Shown: positions 22,817 to 35,985 of the stretch, piece after piece
Position numbering within the stretch: position 1 is the stretch's first letter
Layout: every line of letters starts with the position of its first letter
NCBI GenBank assembly: GCA_040954595.2
Contig: CM082594.2
Span: 1,922,001-1,986,000 of the forward strand
Direction of reading: 5' to 3'
Source of the DNA: Balanoglossus misakiensis
Taxonomy: Eukaryota; Hemichordata
Length of the DNA: 64,000 nucleotides
The notes under the pieces: model-generated
The model's database searches: none
Told to the model about the DNA's origin: nothing
What the model saw: only the letters and a program-made list of their open reading frames with translations
Position numbers and translations under genes: made by a program

Positions 22817-23066
22817 TGTGAATGCCACTAGTGAAAGTTCCAATATGGCGTCCAAGCACTACACCGGCAAGGCGACCGACGGAAAACAAGAATCACACCA
22901 ACCTCTCAGAATTACCACCACAGTAACTAGAAACGGCACACAGCAGGCGACGAACTTCTAAACGACACGATGACCGGTGATTACGACGGCAAAAGAATTA
23001 TAACGCAAAAAAAAACAACTAAACAATCTCAGCACATCTAAGCTCGCTGCTGGTCATAAACCGGAG
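22817..23066 (-). other. 5' UTR and presumed internal promoter of the CR1 element
   Basis: About 250 nt between the target site duplication and the ORF1 ATG. CR1-type elements carry their Pol II promoter here; I see no clear TATA box or initiator that would prove it. Confidence 0.5.
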
Positions 23067-23226
23067 AGAGTTATACAGGAGAGAACGGTTTATGAAGTTA
23101 TGTTCAACAAAAATATATGATCATGGAATTAAAGAATTTGGAGAAAAAAATATAATTAAAAATGGACGTTTACGACGACAAAAAGGAAGACTGTTTAATG
23201 CAAAAGTTAAGAAACAGGAAAAATTC

Positions 23227-23346
23227 AAGCCTACGGCACGTGGTATTCCCAGGCGGTCACCAATCCAAGTACTAACCACGCCCAACGCAGCTTAACTTCG
23301 GTGATCGGACGAGAACCGGTGTATTCGACGTGGTATGGCCGTAGGC
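23227..23346 (-). rRNA. 5S: 5S rRNA, copy 16 (G85T)
   Basis: First gene after the full CR1 copy. One change, G85T in the C box (plus strand CACCAATCC). The unit is 1041 bp because 22 bp is missing at about 24087 and one A is missing from an A-run. Confidence 0.95.
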
Positions 23347-24267
23347 AAACACTGCTTGAATTTCTACGATTATTAAGCAAACGGAAGCTTCACTAACACA
23401 TAGGCGTACACACAGAGCACGCGGCACGATAATTGTGTGCGTGGCCAGCTGATTGACCGACCCGATCTTATAATTTATATGGGAGAGAGCGGTTTTGTCT
23501 TGTTATATCCTACAAAAAGTGACCATATTAAAGTGGAGAAATAATGACCTGATAATTTGTGTGGCCGATCGACCGTCCCTATCTAAGGCCTATATTGGTA
23601 TGTTATGCAAGACACACTATTCGAAATAACGCCTGTCCGACAGTCCGAGACTGGTTGTTTTTCCATCAGACTGATAGTAAAAAAGTTACCAGTCCGGCGG
23701 ACAGGTTGAATTTAGCGTGGAGTTGACTTGTTTGCGGTATCATAGACGTACGTGACCCCATCGTGACCCTGGCTGTCCGGGATAGCACCACCAACGATAT
23801 CTTTTAGACCATCCTCTGTTTATTAGGCCCCTATTGCAATTAATTACCGTCCCTATCTTATATTGGAGGGAACGGGTTTGTCTTGGCATGTTATGCAAAA
23901 CACTTGAAAGATGAATTTTGTTTTAAAAAAATGACGTTTATGACATACAGATGTAACCGACCGCATAGGGTCCCAATGGTATATTAACATCATACACCAA
24001 ATTGGACTTAAAAACCAAAAATTGAAAGCCGCTGGAGTTTCTGCGACTATGAACTCACGTAAGCTGGACACTACTCACTCCGAGCCCCCATCGAGCGCCT
24101 ATAGCTTAGAGTTATACAGGAGAGAACGGTTTATGAAGTTATGTTCAACAAAAATATATGATCATGGAATTAAAGAATTTGGAGAAAAAAAATATAATTA
24201 AAATGGACGTTTACGACGACAAAAAGGAAGACTGTTTAATGCAAAAGTTAAGAAACAGGAAAAATTC

Positions 24268-24387
24268 AAGCCTACGGCACGTGGTATTCCCAGGCGGTCA
24301 CCCATCCAAGTACTAACCACGCCCAACGCAGCTTAACTTCGGTGATCGGACGAGAACCGGTGTATTCGACGTGGTATGGCCGTAGGC
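24268..24387 (-). rRNA. 5S: 5S rRNA, copy 17
   Basis: Identical to copy 1. Beyond its 3' end the spacer lacks the GACCTGGTAATTTG motif, deleted at about 24087. Confidence 0.97.
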
Positions 24388-25331
24388 AAACACTGCTTGA
24401 ATTTCTACGATTATTAAGCAAACGGAAGCTTCACTAACACATAGGCGTACACACAGAGCACGCGGCACGATAATTGTGTGCGTGGCCAGCTGATTGACCG
24501 ACCCGATCTTATAATTTATATGGGAGAGAGCGGTTTTGTCTTGTTATATCCTACAAAAAGTGACCATATTAAAGTGGAGAAATAATGACCTGATAATTTG
24601 TGTGGCCGATCGACCGTCCCTATCTAAGGCCTATATTGGTATGTTATGCAAGACACACTATTCGAAATAACGCCTGTCCGACAGTCCGAGACTGGTTGTT
24701 TTTCCATCAGACTGATAGTAAAAAAGTTACCAGTCCGGCGGACAGGTTGAATTTAGCGTGGAGTTGACTTGTTTGCGGTATCATAGACGTACGTGACCCC
24801 ATCGTGACCCTGGCTGTCCGGGATAGCACCACCAACGATATCTTTTAGACCATCCTCTGTTTATTAGGCCCCTATTGCAATTAATTACCGTCCCTATCTT
24901 ATATTGGAGGGAACGGGTTTGTCTTGGCATGTTATGCAAAACACTTGAAAGATGAATTTTGTTTTAAAAAAATGACGTTTATGACATACAGATGTAACCG
25001 ACCCCATAGGGTCCCAATTGTATATTAACATCATACACTAAATTGGACTTAAAAACCAAAAATTGAAAGCCGCTGGAGTTTCTGCGACTATGAACTCACG
25101 TAAGCTGGACACTACTCACTCCGAGCCCGACCTGGTAATTTGTATGTTGTCCATCGAGCGCCTATAGCTTAGAGTTATACAGGAGAGAACGGTTTATGAA
25201 GTTATGTTCAACAAAAATATATGATCATGGAATTAAAGAATTTGGAGAAAAAAAATATAATTAAAAATGGACGTTTACGACGACAAAAAGGAAGACTGTT
25301 TAATGCAAAAGTTAAGAAACAGGAAAAATTC

Positions 25332-25451
25332 AAGCCTACGGCACGTGGTATTCCCAGGCGGTCACCCATCCAAGTACTAACCACGCCCAACGCAGCTTAA
25401 CTTCGGTGATCGGACGAGAACCGGTGTATTCGACGTGGTATGGCCGTAGGC
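25332..25451 (-). rRNA. 5S: 5S rRNA, copy 18 (shortened upstream spacer)
   Basis: The gene is identical to copy 1, but a 105-bp deletion at about 25482 leaves only some 30 bp of the usual upstream flank, so any distal upstream element is lost here. Confidence 0.96.
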
Positions 25452-26290
25452 AAACACTGCTTGAATTTCTACGATTATTAAGGAGAGAGCGGTTTTGTCT
25501 TGTTATATCCTACAAAAAGTGACCATATTAAAGTGGAGAAATAATGACCTGATAATTTGTGTGGCCGATCGACCGTCCCTATCTAAGGCCTATATTGGTA
25601 TGTTATGCAAGACACACTATTCGAAATAACGCCTGTCCGACAGTCCGAGACTGGTTGTTTTTCCATCAGACTGATAGTAAAAAAGTTACCAGTCCGGCGG
25701 ACAGGTTGAATTTAGCGTGGAGTTGACTTGTTTGCGGTATCATAGACGTACGTGACCCCATCGTGACCCTGGCTGTCCGGGATAGCACCACCAACGATAT
25801 CTTTTAGACCATCCTCTGTTTATTAGGCCCCTATTGCAATTAATTACCGTCCCTATCTTATATTGGAGGGAACGGGTTTGTCTTGGCATGTTATGCAAAA
25901 CACTTGAAAGATGAATTTTTTTTTGAAAAAATGACGTTTATGACATACAGCTGTAACCGACCCCATAGGGTCCCAATGGTATATTAACATCATACACCAA
26001 ATTGGACTTAAAAACCAAAAATTGAAAGCCGCTGGAGTTTCTGCGACTATGAACTCACGTAAGCTGGACACTACTCACTCCGAGCCCGACCTGGTAATTT
26101 GTATGTTGTCCATCGAGCGCCTATAGCTTAGAGTTATACAGGAGAGAACGGTTTATGAAGTTATGTTCAACAAAAATATATGATCATGGAATTAAAGAAT
26201 TTGGAGAAAAAAAATATAATTAAAAATGGACGTTTACGACGACAAAAAGGAAGACTGTTTAATGCAAAAGTTAAGAAACAGGAAAAATTC

Positions 26291-26410
26291 AAGCCTACGG
26301 CACGTGGTATTCCCAGGCGGTCACCCATCCAAGTACTAACCACGCCCAACGCAGCTTAACTTCGGTGATCGGACGAGAACCGGTGTATTCGACGTGGTAT
26401 GGCCGTAGGC
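26291..26410 (-). rRNA. 5S: 5S rRNA, copy 19
   Basis: Identical to copy 1. Confidence 0.97.
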
Positions 26411-27354
26411 AAACACTGCTTGAATTTCTACGATTATTAAGCAAACGGAAGCTTCACTAACACATAGGCGTACACACAGAGCACGCGGCACGATAATTGT
26501 GTGCGTGGCCAGCTGATTGACCGACCCGATCTTATAATTTATATGGGAGAGAGCGGTTTTGTCTTGTTATATCCTACAAAAAGTGACCATATTAAAGTGG
26601 AGAAATAATGACCTGATAATTTGTGTGGCCGATCGACCGTCCCTATCTAAGGCCTATATTGGTATGTTATGCAAGACACACTATTCGAAATAACGCCTGT
26701 CCGACAGTCCGAGACTGGTTGTTTTTCCATCAGACTGATAGTAAAAAAGTTACCAGTCCGGCGGACAGGTTGAATTTAGCGTGGAGTTGACTTGTTTGCG
26801 GTATCATAGACGTACGTGACCCCATCGTGACCCTGGCTGTCCGGGATAGCACCACCAACGATATCTTTTAGACCATCCTCTGTTTATTAGGCCCCTATTG
26901 CAATTAATTACCGTCCCTATCTTATATTGGAGGGAACGGGTTTGTCTTGGCATGTTATGCAAAACACTTGAAAGATGAATTTTGTTTTAAAAAAATGACG
27001 TTTATGACATACAGATGTAACCGACCCCATAGGGTCCCAATGGTATATTAACATCATACACCAAATTGGACTTAAAAACCAAAAATTGAAAGCCGCTGGA
27101 GTTTCTGCGACTATGAACTCACGTAAGCTGGACACTACTCACTCCGAGCCCGACCTGGTAATTTGTATGTTGTCCATCGAGCGCCTATAGCTTAGAGTTA
27201 TACAGGAGAGAACGGTTTATGAAGTTATGTTCAACAAAAATATATGATCATGGAATTAAAGAATTTGGAGAAAAAAAATATAATTAAAAATGGACGTTTA
27301 CGACGGCAAAAAGGAAGACTGTTTAATGCAAAAGTTAAGAAACAGGAAAAATTC

Positions 27355-27474
27355 AAGCCTACGGCACGTGGTATTCCTAGGCGGTCACCCATCCAAGTAC
27401 TAACCACGCCCAACGTAGCTTAACTTCAGTGATCGGACGAGAACCGGTGTATTCGACGTGGTATGGCCGTAGGC
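27355..27474 (-). rRNA. 5S: 5S rRNA, copy 20 (three substitutions, possible pseudogene)
   Basis: Three changes from copy 1: C47T, G59A in the A box and G97A at the end of the C box. The most diverged full-length copy in the window; probably weakly expressed or non-functional. Confidence 0.85.
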
Positions 27475-28418
27475 AAACACTGCTTGAATTTCTACGATTA
27501 TTAAGCAAACGGAAGCTTCACTAACACATAGGCGTACACACAGAGCACGCGGCACGATAATTGTGTGCGTGGCCAGCTGATTGACCGACCCGATCTTATA
27601 ATTTATATGGGAGAGAGCGGTTTTGTCTTGTTATATCCTACAAAAAGTGACCATATTAAAGTGGAGAAATAATGACCTGATAATTTGTGTGGCCGATCGA
27701 CCGTCCCTATCTAAGGCCTATATTGGTATGTTATGCAAGACACACTATTCGAAATAACGCCTGTCCGACAGTCCGAGACTGGTTGTTTTTCCATCAGACT
27801 GATAGTAAAAAAGTTACCAGTCCGGCGGACAGGTTGAATTTAGCGTGGAGTTGACTTGTTTGCGGTATCATAGACGTACGTGACCCCATCGTGACCCTGG
27901 CTGTCCGGGATAGCACCACCAACGATATCTTTTAGACCATCCTCTGTTTATTAGGCCCCTATTGCAATTAATTACCGTCCCTATCTTATATTGGAGGGAA
28001 CGGGTTTGTCTTGGCATGTTATGCAAAACACTTGAAAGATGAATTTTTTTTAAAAAAAATGACGTTTATGACATACAGATGTAACCGACCCCATAGGGTC
28101 CCAATGGTATATTAACATCATACACCAAATTGGACTTAAAAACCAAAAATTGAAAGCCGCTGGAGTTTCTGCGACTATGAACTCACGTAAGCTGGACACT
28201 ACTCACTCCGAGCCCGACCTGGTAATTTGTATGTTGTCCATCGAGCGCCTATAGCTTAGAGTTATACAGGAGAGAACGGTTTATGAAGTTATGTTCAACA
28301 AAAATATATGATCATGGAATTAAAGAATTTGGAGAAAAAAAATATAATTAAAAATGGACGTTTACGACGACAAAAAGGAAGACTGTTTAATGCAAAAGTT
28401 AAGAAACAGGAAAAATTC

Positions 28419-28538
28419 AAGCCTACGGCACGTGGTATTCCCAGGCGGTCAACCATCCAAGTACTAACCACGCCCAACGCAGCTTAACTTCGGTGATCGG
28501 ACGAGAACCGGTGTATTCGACGTGGTATGGCCGTAGGC
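28419..28538 (-). rRNA. 5S: 5S rRNA, copy 21 (G87T variant)
   Basis: Carries G87T in the C box (plus strand GGTCAACC); first of five adjacent units with this change. Confidence 0.95.
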
Positions 28539-29482
28539 AAACACTGCTTGAATTTCTACGATTATTAAGCAAACGGAAGCTTCACTAACACATAGGCGTA
28601 CACACAGAGCACGCGGCACGATAATTGTGTGCGTGGCCAGCTGATTGACCGACCCGATCTTATAATTTATATGGGAGAGAGCGGTTTTGTCTTGTTATAT
28701 CCTACAAAAAGTGACCATATTAAAGTGGAGAAATAATGACCTGATAATTTGTGTGGCCGATCGACCGTCCCTATCTAAGGCCTATATTGGTATGTTATGC
28801 AAGACACACTATTCGAAATAACGCCTGTCCGACAGTCCGAGACTGGTTGTTTTTCCATCAGACTGATAGTAAAAAAGTTACCAGTCCGGCGGACAGGTTG
28901 AATTTAGCGTGGAGTTGACTTATTTGCGGTATCATAGACGTACGTGACCCCATCGTGACCCTGGCTGTCCGGGATAGCACCACCAACGATATCTTTTAGA
29001 CCATCCTCTGTTTATTAGGCCCCTATTGCAATTAATTACCGTCCCTATCTTATATTGGAGGGAACGGGTTTGTCTTGGCATGTTATGCAAAACACTTGAA
29101 AGATGAATTTTTTTTTGAAAAAATGACGTTTATGACATACAGATGTAACCGACCCCATAGGGTCCCAATGGTATATTAACATCATACACCAAATTGGACT
29201 TAAAAACCAAAAATTGAAAGCCGCTGGAGTTTCTGCGACTATGAACTCACGTAAGCTGGACACTACTCACTCCGAGCCCGACCTGGTAATTTGTATGTTG
29301 TCCATCGAGCGCCTATAGCTTAGAGTTATACAGGAGAGAACGGTTTATGAAGTTATGTTCAACAAAAATATATGATCATGGAATTAAAGAATTTGGAGAA
29401 AAAAAATATAATTAAAAATGGACGTTTACGACGACAAAAAGGAAGACTGTTTAATGCAAAAGTTAAGAAACAGGAAAAATTC

Positions 29483-29602
29483 AAGCCTACGGCACGTGGT
29501 ATTCCCAGGCGGTCAACCATCCAAGTACTAACCACGCCCAACGCAGCTTAACTTCGGTGATCGGACGAGAACCGGTGTATTCGACGTGGTATGGCCGTAG
29601 GC
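29483..29602 (-). rRNA. 5S: 5S rRNA, copy 22 (G87T variant)
   Basis: G87T only; the spacer has the T9-G-A6 tract version. Confidence 0.95.
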
Positions 29603-30546
29603 AAACACTGCTTGAATTTCTACGATTATTAAGCAAACGGAAGCTTCACTAACACATAGGCGTACACACAGAGCACGCGGCACGATAATTGTGTGCGTGG
29701 CCAGCTGATTGACCGACCCGATCTTATAATTTATATGGGAGAGAGCGGTTTTGTCTTGTTATATCCTACAAAAAGTGACCATATTAAAGTGGAGAAATAA
29801 TGACCTGATAATTTGTGTGGCCGATCGACCGTCCCTATCTAAGGCCTATATTGGTATGTTATGCAAGACACACTATTCGAAATAACGCCTGTCCGACAGT
29901 CCGAGACTGGTTGTTTTTCCATCAGACTGATAGTAAAAAAGTTACCAGTCCGGCGGACAGGTTGAATTTAGCGTGGAGTTGACTTGTTTGCGGTATCATA
30001 GACGTACGTGACCCCATCGTGACCCTGGCTGTCCGGGATAGCACCACCAACGATATCTTTTAGACCATCCTCTGTTTATTAGGCCCCTATTGCAATTAAT
30101 TACCGTCCCTATCTTATATTGGAGGGAACGGGTTTGTCTTGGCATGTTATGCAAAACACTTGAAAGATGAATTTTTTTTTGAAAAAATGACGTTTATGAC
30201 ATACAGATGTAACCGACCCCATAGGGTCCCAATGGTATATTAACATCATACACCAAATTGGACTTAAAAACCAAAAATTGAAAGCCGCTGGAGTTTCTGC
30301 GACTATGAACTCACGTAAGCTGGACACTACTCACTCCGAGCCCGACCTGGTAATTTGTATGTTGTCCATCGAGCGCCTATAGCTTAGAGTTATACAGGAG
30401 AGAACGGTTTATGAAGTTATGTTCAACAAAAATATATGATCATGGAATTAAAGAATTTGGAGAAAAAAAATATAATTAAAAATGGACGTTTACGACGACA
30501 AAAAGGAAGACTGTTTAATGCAAAAGTTAAGAAACAGGAAAAATTC

Positions 30547-30666
30547 AAGCCTACGGCACGTGGTATTCCCAGGCGGTCAACCATCCAAGTACTAACCACG
30601 CCCAACGCAGCTTAACTTCGGTGATCGGACGAGAACCGGTGTATTCGACGTGGTATGGCCGTAGGC
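30547..30666 (-). rRNA. 5S: 5S rRNA, copy 23 (G87T variant)
   Basis: G87T only. Confidence 0.95.
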
Positions 30667-31610
30667 AAACACTGCTTGAATTTCTACGATTATTAAGCAA
30701 ACGGAAGCTTCACTAACACATAGGCGTACACACAGAGCACGCGGCACGATAATTGTGTGCGTGGCCAGCTGATTGACCGACCCGATCTTATAATTTATAT
30801 GGGAGAGAGCGGTTTTGTCTTGTTATATCCTACAAAAAGTGACCATATTAAAGTGGAGAAATAATGACCTGATAATTTGTGTGGCCGATCGACCGTCCCT
30901 ATCTAAGGCCTATATTGGTATGTTATGCAAGACACACTATTCGAAATAACGCCTGTCCGACAGTCCGAGACTGGTTGTTTTTCCATCAGACTGATAGTAA
31001 AAAAGTTACCAGTCCGGCGGACAGGTTGAATTTAGCGTGGAGTTGACTTGTTTGCGGTATCATAGACGTACGTGACCCCATCGTGACCCTGGCTGTCCGG
31101 GATAGCACCACCAACGATATCTTTTAGACCATCCTCTGTTTATTAGGCCCCTATTGCAATTAATTACCGTCCCTATCTTATATTGGAGGGAACGGGTTTG
31201 TCTTGGCATGTTATGCAAAACACTTGAAAGATGAATTTTTTTTTAAAAAAATGACGTTTATGACATACAGATGTAACCGACCCCATAGGGTCCCAATGGT
31301 ATATTAACATCATACACCAAATTGGACTTAAAAACCAAAAATTGAAAGCCGCTGGAGTTTCTGCGACTATGAACTCACGTAAGCTGGACACTACTCACTC
31401 CGAGCCCGACCTGGTAATTTGTATGTTGTCCATCGAGCGCCTATAGCTTAGAGTTATACAGGAGAGAACGGTTTATGAAGTTATGTTCAACAAAAATATA
31501 TGATCATGGAATTAAAGAATTTGGAGAAAAAAAATATAATTAAAAATGGACGTTTACGACGACAAAAAGGAAGACTGTTTAATGCAAAAGTTAAGAAACA
31601 GGAAAAATTC

Positions 31611-31730
31611 AAGCCTACGGCACGTGGTATTCCCAGGCGGTCAACCATCCAAGTACTAACCACGCCCAACGCAGCTTAACTTCGGTGATCGGACGAGAAC
31701 CGGTGTATTCGACGTGGTATGGCCGTAGGC
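31611..31730 (-). rRNA. 5S: 5S rRNA, copy 24 (G87T variant)
   Basis: G87T only. The spacer has TTATTTGCGG at about 32113, shared with the unit of copy 21 (about 28920). Confidence 0.95.
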
Positions 31731-32673
31731 AAACACTGCTTGAATTTCTACGATTATTAAGCAAACGGAAGCTTCACTAACACATAGGCGTACACACAGA
31801 GCACGCGGCACGATAATTGTGTGCGTGGCCAGCTGATTGACCGACCCGATCTTATAATTTATATGGGAGAGAGCGGTTTTGTCTTGTTATATCCTACAAA
31901 AAGTGACCATATTAAAGTGGAGAAATAATGACCTGATAATTTGTGTGGCCGATCGACCGTCCCTATCTAAGGCCTATATTGGTATGTTATGCAAGACACA
32001 CTATTCGAAATAACGCCTGTCCGACAGTCCGAGACTGGTTGTTTTTCCATCAGACTGATAGTAAAAAAGTTACCAGTCCGGCGGACAGGTTGAATTTAGC
32101 GTGGAGTTGACTTATTTGCGGTATCATAGACGTACGTGACCCCATCGTGACCCTGGCTGTCCGGGATAGCACCACCAACGATATCTTTTAGACCATCCTC
32201 TGTTTATTAGGCCCCTATTGCAATTAATTACCGTCCCTATCTTATATTGGAGGGAACGGGTTTGTCTTGGCATGTTATGCAAAACACTTGAAAGATGAAT
32301 TTTTTTTTGAAAAAATGACGTTATGACATACAGATGTAACCGACCCCATAGGGTCCCAATGGTATATTAACATCATACACCAAATTGGACTTAAAAACCA
32401 AAAATTGAAAGCCGCTGGAGTTTCTGCGACTATGAACTCACGTAAGCTGGACACTACTCACTCCGAGCCCGACCTGGTAATTTGTATGTTGTCCATCGAG
32501 CGCCTATAGCTTAGAGTTATACAGGAGAGAACGGTTTATGAAGTTATGTTCAACAAAAATATATGATCATGGAATTAAAGAATTTGGAGAAAAAAAATAT
32601 AATTAAAAATGGACGTTTACGACGACAAAAAGGAAGACTGTTTAATGCAAAAGTTAAGAAACAGGAAAAATTC

Positions 32674-32793
32674 AAGCCTACGGCACGTGGTATTCCCAGG
32701 CGGTCAACCATCCAAGTACTAACCACGCCCAACGCAGCTTAACTTCGGTGATCGGACGAGAACCGGTGTATTCGACGTGGTATGGCCGTAGGC
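32674..32793 (-). rRNA. 5S: 5S rRNA, copy 25 (G87T variant)
   Basis: G87T; last of the block. One T is missing from the spacer at about 32321 (ACGTTATG). Confidence 0.95.
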
Positions 32794-33737
32794 AAACACT
32801 GCTTGAATTTCTACGATTATTAAGCAAACGGAAGCTTCACTAACACATAGGCGTACACACAGAGCACGCGGCACGATAATTGTGTGCGTGGCCAGCTGAT
32901 TGACCGACCCGATCTTATAATTTATATGGGAGAGAGCGGTTTTGTCTTGTTATATCCTACAAAAAGTGACCATATTAAAGTGGAGAAATAATGACCTGAT
33001 AATTTGTGTGGCCGATCGACCGTCCCTATCTAAGGCCTATATTGGTATGTTATGCAAGACACACTATTCGAAATAACGCCTGTCCGACAGTCCGAGACTG
33101 GTTGTTTTTCCATCAGACTGATAGTAAAAAAGTTACCAGTCCGGCGGACAGGTTGAATTTAGCGTGGAGTTGACTTGTTTGCGGTATCATAGACGTACGT
33201 GACCCCATCGTGACCCTGGCTGTCCGGGATAGCACCACCAACGATATCTTTTAGACCATCCTCTGTTTATTAGGCCCCTATTGCAATTAATTACCGTCCC
33301 TATCTTATATTGGAGGGAACGGGTTTGTCTTGGCATGTTATGCAAAACACTTGAAAGATGAATTTTTTTTTGAAAAAATGACGTTTATGACATACAGATG
33401 TAACCGACCCCATAGGGTCCCAATGGTATATTAACATCATACACCAAATTGGACTTAAAAACCAAAAATTGAAAGCCGCTGGAGTTTCTGCGACTATGAA
33501 CTCACGTAAGCTGGACACTACTCACTCCGAGCCCGACCTGGTAATTTGTATGTTGTCCATCGAGCGCCTATAGCTTAGAGTTATACAGGAGAGAACGGTT
33601 TATGAAGTTATGTTCAACAAAAATATATGATCATGGAATTAAAGAATTTGGAGAAAAAAAATATAATTAAAAATGGACGTTTACGACGACAAAAAGGAAG
33701 ACTGTTTAATGCAAAAGTTAAGAAACAGGAAAAATTC

Positions 33738-33857
33738 AAGCCTACGGCACGTGGTATTCCCAGGCGGTCACCCATCCAAGTACTAACCACGCCCAACGCA
33801 GCTTAACTTCGGTGATCGGACGAGAACCGGTGTATTCGACGTGGTATGGCCGTAGGC
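33738..33857 (-). rRNA. 5S: 5S rRNA, copy 26
   Basis: Identical to copy 1. Confidence 0.97.
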
Positions 33858-34801
33858 AAACACTGCTTGAATTTCTACGATTATTAAGCAAACGGAAGCT
33901 TCACTAACACATAGGCGTACACACAGAGCACGCGGCACGATAATTGTGTGCGTGGCCAGCTGATTGACCGACCCGATCTTATAATTTATATGGGAGAGAG
34001 CGGTTTTGTCTTGTTATATCCTACAAAAAGTGACCATATTAAAGTGGAGAAATAATGACCTGATAATTTGTGTGGCCGATCGACCGTCCCTATCTAAGGC
34101 CTATATTGGTATGTTATGCAAGACACACTATTCGAAATAACGCCTGTCCGACAGTCCGAGACTGGTTGTTTTTCCATCAGACTGATAGTAAAAAAGTTAC
34201 CAGTCCGGCGGACAGGTTGAATTTAGCGTGGAGTTGACTTGTTTGCGGTATCATAGACGTACGTGACCCCATCGTGACCCTGGCTGTCCGGGATAGCACC
34301 ACCAACGATATCTTTTAGACCATCCTCTGTTTATTAGGCCCCTATTGCAATTAATTACCGTCCCTATCTTATATTGGAGGGAACGGGTTTGTCTTGGCAT
34401 GTTATGCAAAACACTTGAAAGATGAATTTTGTTTTAAAAAAATGACGTTTATGACATACAGATGTAACCGACCCCATAGGGTCCCAATGGTATATTAACA
34501 TCATACACCAAATTGGACTTAAAAACCAAAAATTGAAAGCCGCTGGAGTTTCTGCGACTATGAACTCACGTAAGCTGGACACTACTCACTCCGAGCCCGA
34601 CCTGGTAATTTGTATGTTGTCCATCGAGCGCCTATAGCTTAGAGTTATACAGGAGAGAACGGTTTATGAAGTTATGTTCAACAAAAATATATGATCATGG
34701 AATTAAAGAATTTGGAGAAAAAAAATATAATTAAAAATGGACGTTTACGACGACAAAAAGGAAGACTGTTTAATGCAAAAGTTAAGAAACAGGAAAAATT
34801 C

Positions 34802-34921
34802 AAGCCTACGGCACGTGGTATTCCCAGGCGGTCACCCATCCAAGTACTAACCACGCCCAACGCAGCTTAACTTCGGTGATCGGACGAGAACCGGTGTATT
34901 CGACGTGGTATGGCCGTAGGC
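34802..34921 (-). rRNA. 5S: 5S rRNA, copy 27
   Basis: Identical to copy 1. Confidence 0.97.
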
Positions 34922-35865
34922 AAACACTGCTTGAATTTCTACGATTATTAAGCAAACGGAAGCTTCACTAACAGATAGGCGTACACACAGAGCACGCGGC
35001 ACGATAATTGTGTGCGTGGCCAGCTGATTGACCGACCCGATCTTATAATTTATATGGGAGAGAGCGGTTTTGTCTTGTTATATCCTACAAAAAGTGACCA
35101 TATTAAAGTGGAGAAATAATGACCTGATAATTTGTGTGGCCGATCGACCGTCCCTATCTAAGGCCTATATTGGTATGTTATGCAAGACACACTATTCGAA
35201 ATAACGCCTGTCCGACAGTCCGAGACTGGTTGTTTTTCCATCAGACTGATAGTAAAAAAGTTACCAGTCCGGCGGACAGGTTGAATTTAGCGTGGAGTTG
35301 ACTTGTTTGCGGTATCATAGACGTACGTGACCCCATCGTGACCCTGGCTGTCCGGGATAGCACCACCAACGATATCTTTTAGACCATCCTCTGTTTATTA
35401 GGCCCCTATTGCAATTAATTACCGTCCCTATCTTATATTGGAGGGAACGGGTTTGTCTTGGCATGTTATGCAAAACACTTGAAATATGAATTTTGTTTTA
35501 AAAAAATGACGTTTATGACATACAGATGTAACCGACCGCATAGGGTCCCAATGGTATATTAACATCATACACCAAATTGGACTTAAAAACCAAAACTTGA
35601 AAGCCGCTGGAGTTTCTGCGACTATGAACTCACGTAAGCTGGACACTACTCACTCCGAGCCCAACCTGGTAATTTGTATGTTGTCCATCGAGCGCCTATA
35701 GCTTAGAGTTATACAGGAGAGAACGGTTTATGAAGTTATGTTCAACAAAAATATATGATCATGGAATTAAAGAATTTGGAGAAAAAAAATATAATTAAAA
35801 ATGGACGTTTACGACGACAAAAAGGAAGACTGTTTAATGCAAAAGTTAAGAAACAGGAAAAATTC

Positions 35866-35985
35866 AAGCCTACGGCACGTGGTATTCCCAGGCGGTCACC
35901 CATCCAAGTACTAACCACGCCCAACGCAGCTTAACTTCGTTGGTCGGACGAGAACCGGTGTATTCGACGTGGTATGGCCGTAGGC
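35866..35985 (-). rRNA. 5S: 5S rRNA, copy 28 (T43C, C46A)
   Basis: Two changes in the normally invariant GATCACCGAA segment just before the A box: T43C and C46A. This may disturb RNA folding; possible pseudogene. Confidence 0.87.

Larger units (their letters stand above)
18820..23066 (-). mobile_element. CR1-group non-LTR retrotransposon, near full length (4.2 kb)
   Basis: On the minus strand: a 5' UTR of about 250 nt, ORF1 (PHD-type zinc finger, coiled coil, basic C-terminus), ORF2 (APE endonuclease plus reverse transcriptase) two nucleotides later, a 62-nt 3' UTR with a small hairpin, and a microsatellite tail. The copy is flanked by AGAGTTA on both sides (18813-18819 and 23067-23073), a probable 7-bp target site duplication, although GTTA also belongs to the tail repeat. 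It sits in the 5S spacer and leaves the 5S genes intact. The clade is called from the GDFNYPDIDW, AFDKVSHKRL and C-terminal QRRATK-type motifs, typical of CR1 and relatives. ORF2 is fully open and ORF1 has one nonsense codon, so the insertion is recent. Confidence 0.95.
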
